In this document: positions 54,001 through 64,000 of the stretch, piece after piece
How positions within the stretch are numbered: the first letter of the stretch is position 1
Layout: each line of letters starts with the position of its first letter
NCBI RefSeq assembly: GCF_002022415.1
Contig: NZ_MUBG01000001.1
Span: forward strand, 930,001-994,000
From: Bartonella sp. WD12.1
Lineage (GTDB): Bacteria; Pseudomonadota; Alphaproteobacteria; Rhizobiales; Rhizobiaceae
Length of the DNA stretch: 64,000 nucleotides
Direction: 5' to 3'
The notes under the pieces: generated by a model
What the model was told of the DNA's origin: nothing
Seen by the model: only the letters and a program-made list of their open reading frames with translations
The model's database searches: none
Position numbers and translations under genes: made by a program

Positions 54001-55122
54001 CTATCGAACAATTGTTAACTGTTTTGCTGCGCGCGTAATCCCCGTATAAAGCCAACATGCATTCATATCACGAAATGCAAAACTTTCATCAAATAAAACC
54101 ACATTATCCCATTGAGATCCTTGAGCTTTATGAACAGTTAACGCATACCCATAATCAAAGTCATCATATCTCTTTTTTATTTGCCATGAAATTTCATCTT
54201 CAGGATTTTCAAAAATTGCTTTGAGAAGTTTAATTTTTACAACTCCCCATTCGCTTTCTTCCGAATTAACAAGAAGATGAATACCTGGTTTAACAAGTTC
54301 CTTTTTTGAAGTCATAACTGTCCACAAAGAGCCATTCAACAAACGTTTTGTTGAATCATTGCGCAAACACACAAGCCTGTCTCCAACCTGCGGATATTTT
54401 TCTATAAATCCCTTTAACTCACGCAAACGTCTATTATAAAGATAACGCGTTCGATTCAGCCCTACTAAAAGTTGATCAGCATCTAATACCAATTGTTGAT
54501 CAAACTCTTTGCGCTTAACAACACGCGCTAGTCCATAATCTCCATAAGCAATATCACGCCCCTCACGTACATCCATAGCTAGGCGAATAATTGGATTATC
54601 ATACGCTTGTCGATGAATTTCTGATAAAAGAAAATCTGGTGTACCATTAGAAAAAAAACCACCCCCTGATATGGGAGGCAACTGACCTGGATCACCAAGG
54701 ACAAGAATTGGCGTGCGAAAACTCATCAAATCACGTGCTAATTGTTCATCTACCATTGAACATTCATCCACAACAACAAGCTTAGCTTGCGCAATTGGAC
54801 TTTGTCGATTTAATGAAAATGTTGGTGTTATAGATGTTTTACCTGTTACCTCATCAGAAACTTCCTGCTCACCACGAGGACAATAAATCAATGAATGAAT
54901 AGTACGAGCATTACTCGCACCTTTAGAACGCAAGACTTGTGCTGCTTTACCTGTAAAAGCAGCAAATTGAACAGAACCATCTATTGTTTCTGCAAAATAG
55001 CGAGCAAGTGTTGTTTTTCCCGTTCCTGCATAGCCAAAAAGGCGAAAAACAGGAGAGCTCCCGTCTTTCAACCATGCGGCTACAGCCTTCAGCGCATTAT
55101 CTTGTTCTGATGAAAACTGCAT
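54001..55122 (-). CDS. RecD-like ATP-dependent DNA helicase
   Basis: A 373-residue SF1B helicase. Motif I GYAGTGKTTLARYF (residues 29-42), motif Ia TGKAAQVLRSKG, motif II VVDECSM, motif III LGDPGQLPPI, then a UvrD_C_2 domain with DYGYALTVHKAQGSQWDNV and the last WLYTGITRAAKQL. It lacks the RecB-interaction part of true RecD, so it is the short stand-alone type common in alphaproteobacteria. Role in DNA repair or phage/plasmid metabolism; exact role unknown. Confidence 0.88.
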   Translation of the reverse strand: MQFSSEQDNALKAVAAWLKDGSSPVFRLFGYAGTGKTTLARYFAETIDGSVQFAAFTGKAAQVLRSKGASNARTIHSLIYCPRGEQEVSDEVTGKTSITPTFSLNRQSPIAQAKLVVVDECSMVDEQLARDLMSFRTPILVLGDPGQLPPISGGGFFSNGTPDFLLSEIHRQAYDNPIIRLAMDVREGRDIAYGDYGLARVVKRKEFDQQLVLDADQLLVGLNRTRYLYNRRLRELKGFIEKYPQVGDRLVCLRNDSTKRLLNGSLWTVMTSKKELVKPGIHLLVNSEESEWGVVKIKLLKAIFENPEDEISWQIKKRYDDFDYGYALTVHKAQGSQWDNVVLFDESFAFRDMNACWLYTGITRAAKQLTIVR

Positions 55123-55646
55123 AGTCTATCAAGACAAGATTCGCGCAAAAAGAGCAAGCATTTTGAAAATAAAAACTATTATCAAAGATAAGCTTATCCT
55201 TATGGTGTTTTTAAAATCTCAGCTCATTTTTGAGCCAAATTTTAGTATATTTTATAAACTTCAAAAAACGTAGAGCATTTACCAAATTGATCAATGTTAG
55301 ATAGGTTTTCAGTAATTTAAAAATTAAAATAGTCCATCGTCATACTAATTTTACACAAAATACTTTCACCATTTACAAAGCTTGTACCTATCCACCGCTT
55401 ATACCCCCTTAATTAAACCTACTCTTGTTGAAGAAAAATTCCGATTGACTGATAAACAGTCAAATCAACACATATAATAAATGGTAACAATTTCCATATT
55501 TTAAAAATAAATCAATGATATATGCTTAAATATTCGGTTCATTATCAATTTAAGACCGACATACCAATTTCTATTAAATCATGATCACGAATAGTAAAAT
55601 AAGCTGAAATAAAATTCTTAATTGAATATAATAGATTTCAAACTTC
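55123..55646. other. Intergenic region downstream of ilvB; no ilvH seen
   Basis: About 520 bases in the place where many related bacteria keep ilvH. I read the part nearest ilvB on the minus strand and found only short frames with many stops and no ACT-domain motif. Confidence 0.5.
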
Positions 55647-57446
55647 CTATACGAATAATTGTCCTGTAACAGGAACAGCATTAGCAACTACTTCATCATT
55701 GGCCTCATCAGGCAAAAGCATATCATTATGTGCATATCCAGACGGGATCATAGGAAGACAATTTTCTAAATTATCAACGCGGCAATCAAATAAAACCGGT
55801 TTATCGCAATCAATCATTTGTTGAATTTTATCATCAAGCTCATCTGGTTTTGAACAACAAATACCAACTGCTCCATAAGCCTGTGCCAATTTAACAAAAT
55901 CAGGCATCGATTCTACATAAGAATTAGAAAGACGATTGCCGTGTAATAATTGCTGCCATTGGCGGACCATACCCATATACTGATTATTCAAAATAAAAAC
56001 CTTCACAGGTGTATTATACTGAACTGCTGTTGCAAGTTCTTGAATATTCATCTGAATTGAAGCATCACCAGAAACACATATAACAAGCGCGTCAGGATGT
56101 GCAATCTGAACACCAATAGCAGAAGGAAAACCATACCCCATTGTTCCAAGACCACCAGAAGTCATCCAACGGTTTGGTTCCTCAAAACGACAATATTGTG
56201 CAGCCCACATCTGATGTTGCCCAACATCAGTTGTAATATAAGTATTGGCATCTTTGGTAAGAGCGTGAAGCCGTTCAAGGGCATATTGTGGCATGATAAC
56301 ATTTTTTTTCTCGACGTATACTAATGAATTACGAGCACGCCATTGATTAATTTGCGTCCACCATTTATCTCGACTTTTCTTATTCAATACAGGCTGTAGC
56401 GCACGCAAACATTGTATTATATCTTTTAAAATATAAGCGACATCCCCAATAATAGGAACGTCTACTTTAACTATTTTATTGATAGAAGAAGGATCAACAT
56501 CAACGTGTATAATGCGCGCATGAGGCGCAAATGCATCAAGCCGCCCAGTAACACGATCATCAAACCGTGCACCAAGAGCTAACATGACATCACAATGATG
56601 CATGGCCATATTAGCTTCATAAGTTCCATGCATTCCAAGCATTCCAAGCCAATTTTTGCCAGAAGCAGGGTAAGCACCAAGCCCCATTAATGTTGAAGTG
56701 ATCGGCAAATCTCCCAATTGAACTAAATCACGTAAGAGTCGTACAGCTTCAAGTCCTGATGAAATAACACCACCACCAGAATAAATAACAGGCTGTTTAG
56801 CTTCTGCTAAAAGAGAAGCAGCATGTTCAATAGCTTTTGAATTGTCTTTTGGTTGGGCATGATAATGTATAGATGTCATAGCTTCAGGTGCCCTATAAAC
56901 ACCTGAAGCACATTGAATATCTTTAGGAATATCAATTAAAACTGGCCCTGGACGCCCCGATCGAGCAGTATGAAATGCTTCATGAATAATTTGTGCAAGG
57001 TTATTCACATCTTTAACAAGCCAATTATGTTTAGTACAAGACCGCGTAATATTAACTGTATCTGCTTCTTGAAAACCATTTGTTCCAATCAAAGTTGTAG
57101 GTACCTGACCAGAAAAACAAACAATAGGAATAGAATCCATCAATGCGTCTTGCAAAGGAGTCACAGCATTAGTTGCTCCCGGACCAGAAGTTACAAGCAT
57201 AACGCCAACTTTTCCGGTACTGCGTGCATAGCCTTCTGCCGCATGACCTGCTGCTTGTTCATGACGCACCAAAATATGTTGAAATGAATCTTGTTTATAA
57301 ATCGCATCAAAAATAGGAAGAACAGCTCCACCAGGATAACCAAAAATATATTCAACCCCCTGATCAATAAGAGCCTGAATTACCATTTCAGCCCCCGACA
57401 TTATCTTCCCATCTGCTCTTTCTTTTGTTCTTGGATGATCTGTCAT
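55647..57446 (-). CDS. ilvB: Acetolactate synthase large subunit
   Basis: A 599-residue ThDP-dependent enzyme that forms acetolactate from pyruvate, first common step of branched-chain amino acid synthesis (also called ilvI in this group). Seen: [16 protein letters not shown], the catalytic glutamate in [46 protein letters not shown] and the ThDP motif from [15 protein letters not shown] to ILNN. No ilvH regulatory subunit lies beside it. A leader with terminator hairpin lies directly upstream. Confidence 0.96.
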   Translation of the reverse strand: MTDHPRTKERADGKIMSGAEMVIQALIDQGVEYIFGYPGGAVLPIFDAIYKQDSFQHILVRHEQAAGHAAEGYARSTGKVGVMLVTSGPGATNAVTPLQDALMDSIPIVCFSGQVPTTLIGTNGFQEADTVNITRSCTKHNWLVKDVNNLAQIIHEAFHTARSGRPGPVLIDIPKDIQCASGVYRAPEAMTSIHYHAQPKDNSKAIEHAASLLAEAKQPVIYSGGGVISSGLEAVRLLRDLVQLGDLPITSTLMGLGAYPASGKNWLGMLGMHGTYEANMAMHHCDVMLALGARFDDRVTGRLDAFAPHARIIHVDVDPSSINKIVKVDVPIIGDVAYILKDIIQCLRALQPVLNKKSRDKWWTQINQWRARNSLVYVEKKNVIMPQYALERLHALTKDANTYITTDVGQHQMWAAQYCRFEEPNRWMTSGGLGTMGYGFPSAIGVQIAHPDALVICVSGDASIQMNIQELATAVQYNTPVKVFILNNQYMGMVRQWQQLLHGNRLSNSYVESMPDFVKLAQAYGAVGICCSKPDELDDKIQQMIDCDKPVLFDCRVDNLENCLPMIPSGYAHNDMLLPDEANDEVVANAVPVTGQLFV

Positions 57447-57476
57447 TTTTTCTACTCGCCTATTCTACAGCATAAC

Positions 57477-57498
57477 AAAAAAAGGCTCCAAAGGAGCC
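57477..57498 (-). terminator. Terminator hairpin 30 bases before the ilvB start (candidate attenuator)
   Basis: Minus strand: GGCTCC, TTT, GGAGCC, then seven T. It would end either miaA readthrough or a leader RNA of ilvB. It is the only strong hairpin between miaA and ilvB. Confidence 0.78.
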
Positions 57499-57543
57499 TA
57501 TAGCATATAAGGAGAAAATATCATAAATCGAACTTCTTATCTT

Positions 57544-57594
57544 TTACGCAACTACAATAAGAGTACTTTCTATAGATAAAGATTTTAATTTCAT
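57544..57594 (-). CDS. Candidate ilvB leader peptide (16 residues)
   Basis: Reads MKLKSLSIESTLIVVA: five of its last twelve residues before the final alanine are Leu, Ile or Val, including the run L-I-V-V next to the stop. It lies 46 bases upstream of the terminator hairpin before ilvB. Against it: the best local promoter (TTGACG 57605-57610, 17 bases, TAAAAT 57582-57587) would start RNA downstream of this ATG, so the peptide would be made only from RNA coming from further upstream (for example miaA), and its ribosome site is weak. Confidence 0.4.
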   Translation of the reverse strand: MKLKSLSIESTLIVVA

Positions 57595-57610
57595 TAATGG
57601 TATCCGTCAA
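57582..57610 (-). promoter_or_regulatory. Candidate ilvB promoter
   Basis: Minus strand TTGACG, 17-base spacer, TAAAAT, with start expected near 57,575. It overlaps the candidate leader peptide start codon. Confidence 0.5.
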
Positions 57611-57694
57611 TTGAAAATTGCTTTTTGAAAAATTTTTCATTCAAAATATTCTCTTTTCCTTAGACAATTATGATATTTTTCCCCACTTTTTGTT

Positions 57695-58570
57695 TTATGA
57701 ATAAATGAGATTCCATTTGTCATCAAATTGGTTATTAAACCACGTCATTTGCCTTTTTGCATATCTCCTAGTTTGCATTTTTGCTTCTTCAATAGCATCT
57801 TCAAAACTTTTATATCCATCTAAATAAGCCATAAGTTCACGTACCCCTATAGCTTTCATCGCTGGTAGTAAAGGAGAAAGCGTGAGCTTCTTCATAGCAA
57901 TTACTTCTTCCAACACTCCTCTTTCAACCATATGGTTAAACCGCTCATTAATGCGTTCATAAAGTAATTGACGTGGGGGAATAAGAAGAACTTTCTCTGA
58001 ACAATCTTGCGCAATTAAGGATTTCGTTTTTTTCTTTTGCCACCAACTTAATCTCTTACCTGTCGATTCATAAACTTCCAAAGCACGAACAATTCGTTGT
58101 CCATCTTGTGGAGCAATTTTTTCACAAAGAGCAGCATCAACCTGCAATAACTCACGATAAAGACTTTCAGCTCCTTCCTTATAAAGTCGAATTCGCCATT
58201 TTTCTCGTATAGCATCTGGAATAGAAGGGATTTGTGAAATCCCCTCTAAAAGCGCACGAAAATAAAGCCCTGTTCCACCAACAAAAATAAGTGGTTTTAA
58301 CGGAAATGAGCTTAAAAGCTTTTCAACATCGTTCAACCATTGCCCTACCGAATAGTTAAAAGCGGGACTTACATAACCATAAAGATAGTGTGGAATAATC
58401 AAAGTATCAGCTTTTGTCGGCCTTGCTGTTAAAATATTCAAAACATTATAAATCTGCATAGAATCAGTGTTAATGATAATAGCATTTTTTTCTTGAGCTA
58501 TTTTTAATGCAAGTTTTGACTTTCCGCTTGCCGTTGGGCCAGCTATCAATGTAACCATTCTCTGTGTCAT
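57695..58570 (-). CDS. miaA: tRNA dimethylallyltransferase
   Basis: A 291-residue enzyme that adds a dimethylallyl group to A37 of tRNAs reading codons starting with U. P-loop GPTASGKSKLALKIA (residues 11-25), the catalytic DSMQIYNVL, LIFVGGTGLYFRALLEG and DGQRIVRALEVYESTGKRLS. The C-terminus ends MQTRRYAKRQMTWFNNQF, the usual swinging domain end. Upstream of ilvB in the same direction. Confidence 0.95.
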   Translation of the reverse strand: MTQRMVTLIAGPTASGKSKLALKIAQEKNAIIINTDSMQIYNVLNILTARPTKADTLIIPHYLYGYVSPAFNYSVGQWLNDVEKLLSSFPLKPLIFVGGTGLYFRALLEGISQIPSIPDAIREKWRIRLYKEGAESLYRELLQVDAALCEKIAPQDGQRIVRALEVYESTGKRLSWWQKKKTKSLIAQDCSEKVLLIPPRQLLYERINERFNHMVERGVLEEVIAMKKLTLSPLLPAMKAIGVRELMAYLDGYKSFEDAIEEAKMQTRRYAKRQMTWFNNQFDDKWNLIYS

Positions 58571-59026
58571 GAATGGAAGCCTTTTATATCCATTAATTAA
58601 TCACTTAATTGCAAATGCTTATCATTAATATTGAATTCAGTATTTACCTATGACGTTGTAAATAGAATTCCTTCAAATGTGAACACAAGAAGCATTGATA
58701 CAATTAAATAAAGAGAAAAAGCTAACGGTATTTTTATTCTTTAAAGAGGTAAAACAAATAATACGATAACTCTAAAATAAGATCAAAGCATTACGATTAA
58801 TAGATAAATTAAAATACTCTCTATAAAAACTTTTCTTGTACGTATGAATTTCAATTACAATAAAATATATTCTAAATGAGCTAAAAAATTAGAATTTGCA
58901 TACAGATACTGTTAATATCACTGTATTATCTATAAACGATAACAGCTCTTTTTATCAGCATTACGCATAAAAGCGCTGTCTTATAAAAATTATTTCTTAT
59001 AACGAAAATAAAGGTATTGCAAAATA
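58571..59026. other. Intergenic region after degP
   Basis: About 460 AT-rich bases. A long imperfect hairpin (about 58,940-58,980, outer arms ACAGC/GCTGT) lies 50 bases after the degP stop and may end its transcript, though no T-run follows. Confidence 0.4.
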
Positions 59027-60511
59027 TCAATCCATTCGGATTGTTACAAATCGCAATTCTCCATCAGGACGAGCAACAATAAATAAAGCGTTTTTGCGTC
59101 CTGCTTCACGTAATTTATGAAAACGTTTTTTAGCATCATCAACTGTTGTGACCGCACTTTGATTGATATCAACTATTATTTCACCAACACGAATACGTTT
59201 TTTATCAGCTGCACTATCTCGTGCTACAGATGTCACAACTAATCCATTAAGCTTATCAGCAATTGAGTAGCGTTGGCGTAAATCAGAGTTAAGTGCTGAC
59301 AATGTCATGCCCATAAGCTGCATTGTAGTAGGATTTGCGCTACTTTTTTTCTTATCAGATTTTTCTGCTTTATTTTCATCTGAATCAGCTTCAACTAAAC
59401 GACCAAGTTTAACTTTTACTGTTTTTTCTTGTCCATCACGTAAAACTGTAATATTTACCACTTTCCCTACAGGACTTTCTGCTGCTAAACGTGGTAAATC
59501 ACGTGCATTCTTTATTTTGGTATTCTCAAAATAAAGAATAACATCACCAATATGTAATTGACTATTATCTACCTTTGCATGTTCAATTTTACCCGCAACT
59601 AACGCCCCAACAGCCTGGCCTAATTTCAAACTTTCTGCAATATCATCTGTCACAGGTTGAATACGAATAGCCAACCAACCGCGTCTTACTTCCCCAAAAT
59701 CACGCAATTGATTGATAATAGAAATGGCCATATCAGATGGTATAGCAAAACCAATCCCAATTGATCCACCAGAAGGCGAAACAATTGCTGTATTAATGCC
59801 AATCACTTCACCATTTCTATCAAATAACGGACCTCCAGAATTTCCTCGGTTAATTGCTGCATCTGTTTGAATAAAATTATCATAAGGACCAGCATTAAGA
59901 TCACGATTACGTGCAGAAATAATTCCAACCGTTACACTACCACCAAAACCAAAAGGGTTACCGATAGCCATAACCCAATCACCAATACGTACTTTTTCTG
60001 AATTACCAAAACGTACAGCTGTTAATTTTCTGTTTCCTGGTGTTACTTGAAGTAAAGCTAAATCCGTCTTACTGTCTTTTCCAAGTAATTTCGCTTTTAG
60101 CTTTGTGCCATCAGTAAAATTAACCTCAATATCATCAGCATCTACAATAACGTGGTAATTTGTAACAATAAGCCCCTTTTGAGCATCAATTACAAAACCT
60201 GATCCCAGAGAGCGTACTTTTTGAAACTGACTACCCTCCTGACCATCTTTTGGCGTAAAAAAATCATCAAAATACTCCTGTAATAATGAATCTTTCGAAA
60301 TAACAGGAGCAGGAGTATGTTCATCTTGCTCAGTCCCATCAACTATTTGCGTTGTAGAAATATTTACGACTGTATCTAAAAGGGTAGCAGCTAAATCAGG
60401 AACTGATAGTGATATATCTTTCTGTAAGATAACATTAGACCAACTTACTGATCTTAATAAAGACAAAACCATACAGATAATGATTACCGTGACAAAGCGT
60501 TTCAGTAACAT
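59027..60511 (-). CDS. degP: DegP/Do-type periplasmic serine protease
   Basis: A 494-residue trypsin-fold protease and chaperone of the periplasm. Signal peptide at residues 1-25; catalytic triad visible as histidine in VTNYHVIVDADD, aspartate in KTDLALLQV and serine in RGNSGGPLFD. Two PDZ domains follow (about residues 285-370, RRGWLAIRIQPVTDDIAESL; and 395-490). In related bacteria it follows hflKC, as here. It degrades or refolds damaged envelope proteins. Confidence 0.94.
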   Translation of the reverse strand: MLLKRFVTVIIICMVLSLLRSVSWSNVILQKDISLSVPDLAATLLDTVVNISTTQIVDGTEQDEHTPAPVISKDSLLQEYFDDFFTPKDGQEGSQFQKVRSLGSGFVIDAQKGLIVTNYHVIVDADDIEVNFTDGTKLKAKLLGKDSKTDLALLQVTPGNRKLTAVRFGNSEKVRIGDWVMAIGNPFGFGGSVTVGIISARNRDLNAGPYDNFIQTDAAINRGNSGGPLFDRNGEVIGINTAIVSPSGGSIGIGFAIPSDMAISIINQLRDFGEVRRGWLAIRIQPVTDDIAESLKLGQAVGALVAGKIEHAKVDNSQLHIGDVILYFENTKIKNARDLPRLAAESPVGKVVNITVLRDGQEKTVKVKLGRLVEADSDENKAEKSDKKKSSANPTTMQLMGMTLSALNSDLRQRYSIADKLNGLVVTSVARDSAADKKRIRVGEIIVDINQSAVTTVDDAKKRFHKLREAGRKNALFIVARPDGELRFVTIRMD

Positions 60512-60708
60512 ATTTCTACCTATAACATGCGTTTGCTCAATGCTGAAAAAGCATTATCAAATTCATTTCTGCAAAACCAACATGTCCGTTACAATACCAT
60601 AAAACTCCATCATAAAAGAAAGTGGCCACACATTAAGCTCTTAATGAAAAAGCACAGTCTACAGCCGTGATTATTCCTTCATTTTAATATCAATTTTATT
60701 ATCCCACA

Positions 60709-61602
60709 TCAACCATTAGTGTTAACATTCGATTTTGTCTGCGGTAAATTGCGGAAATAGAAAAAGAAATCCTCTTTTGGTGAAATCACCATCGAAGTTT
60801 GCTCCAAATTCTTATACTGCTCCATCGCCAACCAAAAATCGTAAAACGATGGATTGGTTTTTCTAGCATTTAATAAAAGACGAATACTTTCAGCCTGCCC
60901 CTCACCACGTGTAATTTCAGCATCACGTTTTGCTGCTGCTACAATTTCTTCATATTCACGGTTAGCTTCTGCCACAATACGATCTCTTTCTTGTTGACCA
61001 CGAGCACGAATATTTTCTGCAGCTGCCTCACGTTCAGCAGCCATTTGCCGATATACATCTTCAGAAACAGCATCAGTTAAATCGGTTTTACGAATACGCA
61101 CATCAACAATGGTAATACCCAACGAACCTGCATCTACAGAAAATTGTCGTTGTACCTCAGCCATCATTGCTCCACGTTCGTCCGATAAAGCAGCTTTGAA
61201 TTCTCGTTTACCGTAAACAGCGCGCAAAGCATCAATAAAACGTGGTGCAAGATTTTCACGCGCAGCAATGTGTGGCCGACCCGATGCAATGCGTTGCAAG
61301 AACAATTTAGGGTCCGTAATGCAATAAATAAAGAATGCATCCACTTCATAATAGGCACCACCACGCACTTGCACAGATTGTGTAGGCAAATCATAACGCA
61401 ATAGTCGGTTATCAATAATAACTGTCTGATCCAAAAAAGGGACCTTAAAATAAATACCAGGATCAGATTCTACTTTTACGATCTGTCCAAAACGCTTAAT
61501 CGCCATCTGCTGACGAGGATAAACAATAAAAATAGATGCCCATAAAGTAACAAGAGCAAATACTATAACACCCAAAATAAAAAAGAAACGAGATTGCTGC
61601 AT
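60709..61602 (-). CDS. hflC: Protease modulator HflC
   Basis: A 297-residue SPFH-domain membrane protein. One N-terminal membrane segment (FFILGVIVFALVTLWASIFIV), then RQQMAIKRFGQIVKVESDPGIYFKVPFLDQTV, SFYDFWLAMEQYKN and the long helix AAEREAAAENIRARGQQERD. It forms with HflK a cage around FtsH and restrains its proteolysis. It starts two bases after hflK. Confidence 0.96.
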   Translation of the reverse strand: MQQSRFFFILGVIVFALVTLWASIFIVYPRQQMAIKRFGQIVKVESDPGIYFKVPFLDQTVIIDNRLLRYDLPTQSVQVRGGAYYEVDAFFIYCITDPKLFLQRIASGRPHIAARENLAPRFIDALRAVYGKREFKAALSDERGAMMAEVQRQFSVDAGSLGITIVDVRIRKTDLTDAVSEDVYRQMAAEREAAAENIRARGQQERDRIVAEANREYEEIVAAAKRDAEITRGEGQAESIRLLLNARKTNPSFYDFWLAMEQYKNLEQTSMVISPKEDFFFYFRNLPQTKSNVNTNG

Positions 61603-61604
61603 AA

Positions 61605-62750
61605 TTAACGCCCTCCAGAAACACTAGGCCCCAATAATAATGAGGAATGTGTTGATGTTGTTGCTGTTTTTTCTGATGAATTACGCAACAATTCATTCAG
61701 TGGTAAATAAGGTATTGCTGAAGAATCTGTTTGATTCAAAACTAATTTATTAGGTGAAGAAAGAATACGCCCCATTGTTTCCATATAAAAACGGTAGCGA
61801 ACAGCCTCAGGCGCAATTGCAGCCTCACGAGCTATAGCCTGAAAATGTTGAGCACGCCCCGTTGCTTCTTCAATCATCCGTGCTTTTTCACCTTTTGCAA
61901 TTTCTCGTGTGCGTGAAGCTTCACCATTAGCTAAACCAATCTTAGTAAAACGCACACGATTACCCTCCTCAATCATCCGCCCACGTTCCTGCTCTGCTTG
62001 TTGAACAGAGTTAAACGCAGCAGCAACTTTAGTAGGAGGAGCAGCCTCACTAATTGATACACGATTTATTTCAACACCAAGTTGATATTTATTTGCAGTC
62101 AATTGAATAATCTTTTTGACATCATCAGCCACTTCTTCTTTCTTATTGCGTAAAACATCATCAACAGGTCGTGAACCAATCACTTCGCGCATTGCACTCT
62201 CAGCAACCTGACGTACTGTTCCTTCTTGATCACTCACATTAAATAAAAATTGGCTAGGATTTGAAATCCGGTAATATACAGAAAAATTTACATTAACAAT
62301 ATTCTGATCGCTTGAAAGCATCAAACCTTCGCTTTGTTGTGCCTGATTAGATTGACTACCAATTGCGATTGTTTTTTCCGTTAGAGGCACTTTCATATAG
62401 GTTTCAATTGGCCAAAAATGAAAATGCAAACCATCACCAACAATACCTGCTTTAGGAACACCAAAGCGCAACTCTACTGCTTGTTCATTTTGCTGCACAA
62501 TATAAACAGACTGGAATAGCCAAAAAAGAACAGCAAGCAAAAATAATACAATAAAAATACCACTCTCACCAAACTGCTTAAGCTGATGCTGCCCTTTACG
62601 CAGAATATCATCAAGATTAGAGCTATTACCACCGCCGTTATTGCCACCAGAACCAAAAGGATTCTTAGGCGGTAATTTTTTATCACCACCAAGTTTATTT
62701 CTATCGCCGCTCCATGGGCCACTGCCATTTTGATTTGTCCAGGGCATCAT
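61605..62750 (-). CDS. hflK: Protease modulator HflK
   Basis: A 381-residue partner of HflC. Gly/Asn/Pro-rich cytoplasmic N-terminus (about residues 1-50), one membrane segment (FIVLFLLAVLFWLFQSVYIV), SPFH domain with QNEQAVELRFG and the helix with ARMIEEATGRAQHFQAIAREA. Complex with HflC regulates FtsH. The operon continues into hflC and degP. Confidence 0.95.
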   Translation of the reverse strand: MMPWTNQNGSGPWSGDRNKLGGDKKLPPKNPFGSGGNNGGGNSSNLDDILRKGQHQLKQFGESGIFIVLFLLAVLFWLFQSVYIVQQNEQAVELRFGVPKAGIVGDGLHFHFWPIETYMKVPLTEKTIAIGSQSNQAQQSEGLMLSSDQNIVNVNFSVYYRISNPSQFLFNVSDQEGTVRQVAESAMREVIGSRPVDDVLRNKKEEVADDVKKIIQLTANKYQLGVEINRVSISEAAPPTKVAAAFNSVQQAEQERGRMIEEGNRVRFTKIGLANGEASRTREIAKGEKARMIEEATGRAQHFQAIAREAAIAPEAVRYRFYMETMGRILSSPNKLVLNQTDSSAIPYLPLNELLRNSSEKTATTSTHSSLLLGPSVSGGR

Positions 62751-62867
62751 TACCTCTTTAATTAGTGTTATGAATCACAACCAACCATTTTCAAAACTTA
62801 ACCATTGACCTTATAGAAGGTCTCTAACCTGTTTACAATCAATCGATAAATTCTTTCATTTAAATGG

Positions 62868-63377
62868 CTACTGCCGTTCATAAATTACAAAACGCGTCGG
62901 ATAATTGTCTTTATCTCCTTGTGGAATATATTGTGTTTCAATAATAGTCCACTTTTCTTTATCAAAAATGGGAAAAAAACTATCACCTTCAATAGATGCA
63001 AAAATTTCTGTTAAGAATATTTTATGAGCAATCATTAATCCTTGTTGAAAAATTTCACCACCCCCAATAATAAAAACTGCATCTGCACCATTTTGAATGG
63101 CCACTTCTTGTGCCATATCACAAGCTTGAGACAAAGAATGAGCGATAACAGCACCTTCAGCTGTAAAAGTACGATTGCGCGTAATTACAATATTTGTGCG
63201 TCCTGGTAAGGGGCGTCCAAGAGAATCCCAAGTTTTGCGCCCCATAATAATGGGCTTACCTAAAGTTAAAGCCTTAAAACGCTGCAAATCTGTTGATAAA
63301 CGCCAAGGCATTGTGCCTTCACAACCGATAACACCATTTTGAGCAACAGCCGCAATTAAATAAATTGGAATCTTCAT
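62868..63377 (-). CDS. folA: Dihydrofolate reductase
   Basis: A 169-residue enzyme reducing dihydrofolate with NADPH, which recycles the folate used by ThyA. Seen: [62 protein letters not shown] in consecutive family blocks (residues 6-67) and the later [16 protein letters not shown]. It overlaps thyA by four bases (translational coupling). Confidence 0.97.
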   Translation of the reverse strand: MKIPIYLIAAVAQNGVIGCEGTMPWRLSTDLQRFKALTLGKPIIMGRKTWDSLGRPLPGRTNIVITRNRTFTAEGAVIAHSLSQACDMAQEVAIQNGADAVFIIGGGEIFQQGLMIAHKIFLTEIFASIEGDSFFPIFDKEKWTIIETQYIPQGDKDNYPTRFVIYERQ

Positions 63378-64000
63378 ACTGCCACCGGCGCCTTGATGTG
63401 AGGCTGAGCTTCATAATTAAGCAAGTTAAAATCCTCAAATTTAAAAGAAAAAAGATCTGTTACTTCTGGATTTATACACATCACAGGTAAAGCACCTGGT
63501 ATACGAGATAATTGTTGTTTTGCCTGTTCAAAATGGTTAGCATAAAGGTGAGCATCACCAAGAGTGTGAATAAAATCCCCAACTTTCAAACCCGTAACTT
63601 GAGCAATCATCATCGTTAATAACGCATAAGAAGCAATGTTGAATGGGACTCCCAAAAAAATATCTGCCGAACGCTGATAAAGTTGACATGACAATTTGCC
63701 ATCAGAAACATAAAATTGGAATAAACAATGGCAAGGTGGTAAAGCCATTTCCTCTATCAATGCGGGATTCCACGCTGATACAATCAAACGGCGCGAATCA
63801 GGATTTGTGTTAATCATATCTAAAAGATTGCTTATTTGATCAATATAACGTCCATCAGGTGCAGGCCAAGAGCGCCATTGAAAACCATAAACAGGACCAA
63901 GATTTCCATCTTTATCAGCCCACTCATCCCAAATAGATACGCCATGTTCCTTTAGCCACGCAATATTTGTGTCGCCTTTAAGAAACCACAAAAGTTCATA
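63374..64000 (-). CDS. thyA: Thymidylate synthase, C-terminal part (cut by window edge)
   Basis: 208 residues visible; the N-terminus lies beyond the window (frame open to base 64,000 and in the middle of [16 protein letters not shown]). Seen: [20 protein letters not shown], the catalytic cysteine in [33 protein letters not shown] and [14 protein letters not shown]. Makes dTMP from dUMP using methylene-tetrahydrofolate. Coupled to folA. Confidence 0.97.
   Translation of the reverse strand, partial: YELLWFLKGDTNIAWLKEHGVSIWDEWADKDGNLGPVYGFQWRSWPAPDGRYIDQISNLLDMINTNPDSRRLIVSAWNPALIEEMALPPCHCLFQFYVSDGKLSCQLYQRSADIFLGVPFNIASYALLTMMIAQVTGLKVGDFIHTLGDAHLYANHFEQAKQQLSRIPGALPVMCINPEVTDLFSFKFEDFNLLNYEAQPHIKAPVAV

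Noticed and set aside
55123-55646. Degraded ilvH
   Set aside because: The minus-strand reading next to ilvB gives no ACT-domain or other IlvH motif.

Overview
The window looks like a chromosome segment of a Bartonella-type alphaproteobacterium. This is inferred from the low G+C content, the long AT-rich spacers with gene relics, the fused secDF, and the order thyA-folA-hflK-hflC-degP typical of Rhizobiales. No database could be consulted, so the genus is an inference.

Layout. Positions 1 to about 37,830 are the right-hand part of a contractile-tailed prophage whose left end lies outside the window. From left to right it has: a replication-protein remnant cut by the window edge, small genes and a Dam-type methylase; a band of toxin-antitoxin (TA) modules and ssb (2.5-5.2 kb); a strong promoter followed by two terminators (5.4-5.65 kb); a broken restriction-methylase fragment and a gpZ-like gene; lambda-type head genes (8.7-16.1 kb: terminase, gpW connector, portal, S49 protease, scaffold candidate, decoration protein, capsid, gpFII-like); P2-type baseplate and fibre genes (17-27 kb: U-like, V, W, J, I, DUF4815, two paralogous glycine-rich fibres); P2-type sheath, tube, chaperones, tape measure, gpU, gpX and gpD (27.7-34.1 kb); a lysis cassette (endolysin with membrane tail, nested spanins); then, on the minus strand, a Rha regulator and the integrase. 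The phage is a mosaic: lambda-like head on a P2-like contractile tail.

Five separate two-gene TA modules (three HigBA, one HicAB, one BrnTA) lie on the minus strand inside the plus-strand prophage, four of them at borders between functional blocks. The rha gene is preceded by a compact structured element that matches the architecture of a C4 antisense RNA: a consensus promoter, a target copy, a three-stem RNA ending in a U-tract, and a second target copy over the rha ribosome binding site. The prophage is probably decaying. The tail hub gene D carries an in-frame TAA, a small early gene carries an in-frame TAG, and the methylase fragment is frameshifted.

From about 37.8 kb to the end is host chromosome: a small secreted protein, a frameshifted DUF3772/MscS channel, secDF, a YbhN-like membrane protein, a TerC/CBS protein, tRNA-Lys(CTT), a CycA-like permease, ilvC, pdxJ, a RecD-like helicase, ilvB/ilvI with a candidate attenuator, miaA, a DegP/Do protease, hflC, hflK, folA and the C-terminal part of thyA. 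The last five run in one direction and form a membrane-quality-control and folate/thymidylate cluster. Host spacers are unusually long and mostly without recognisable content.
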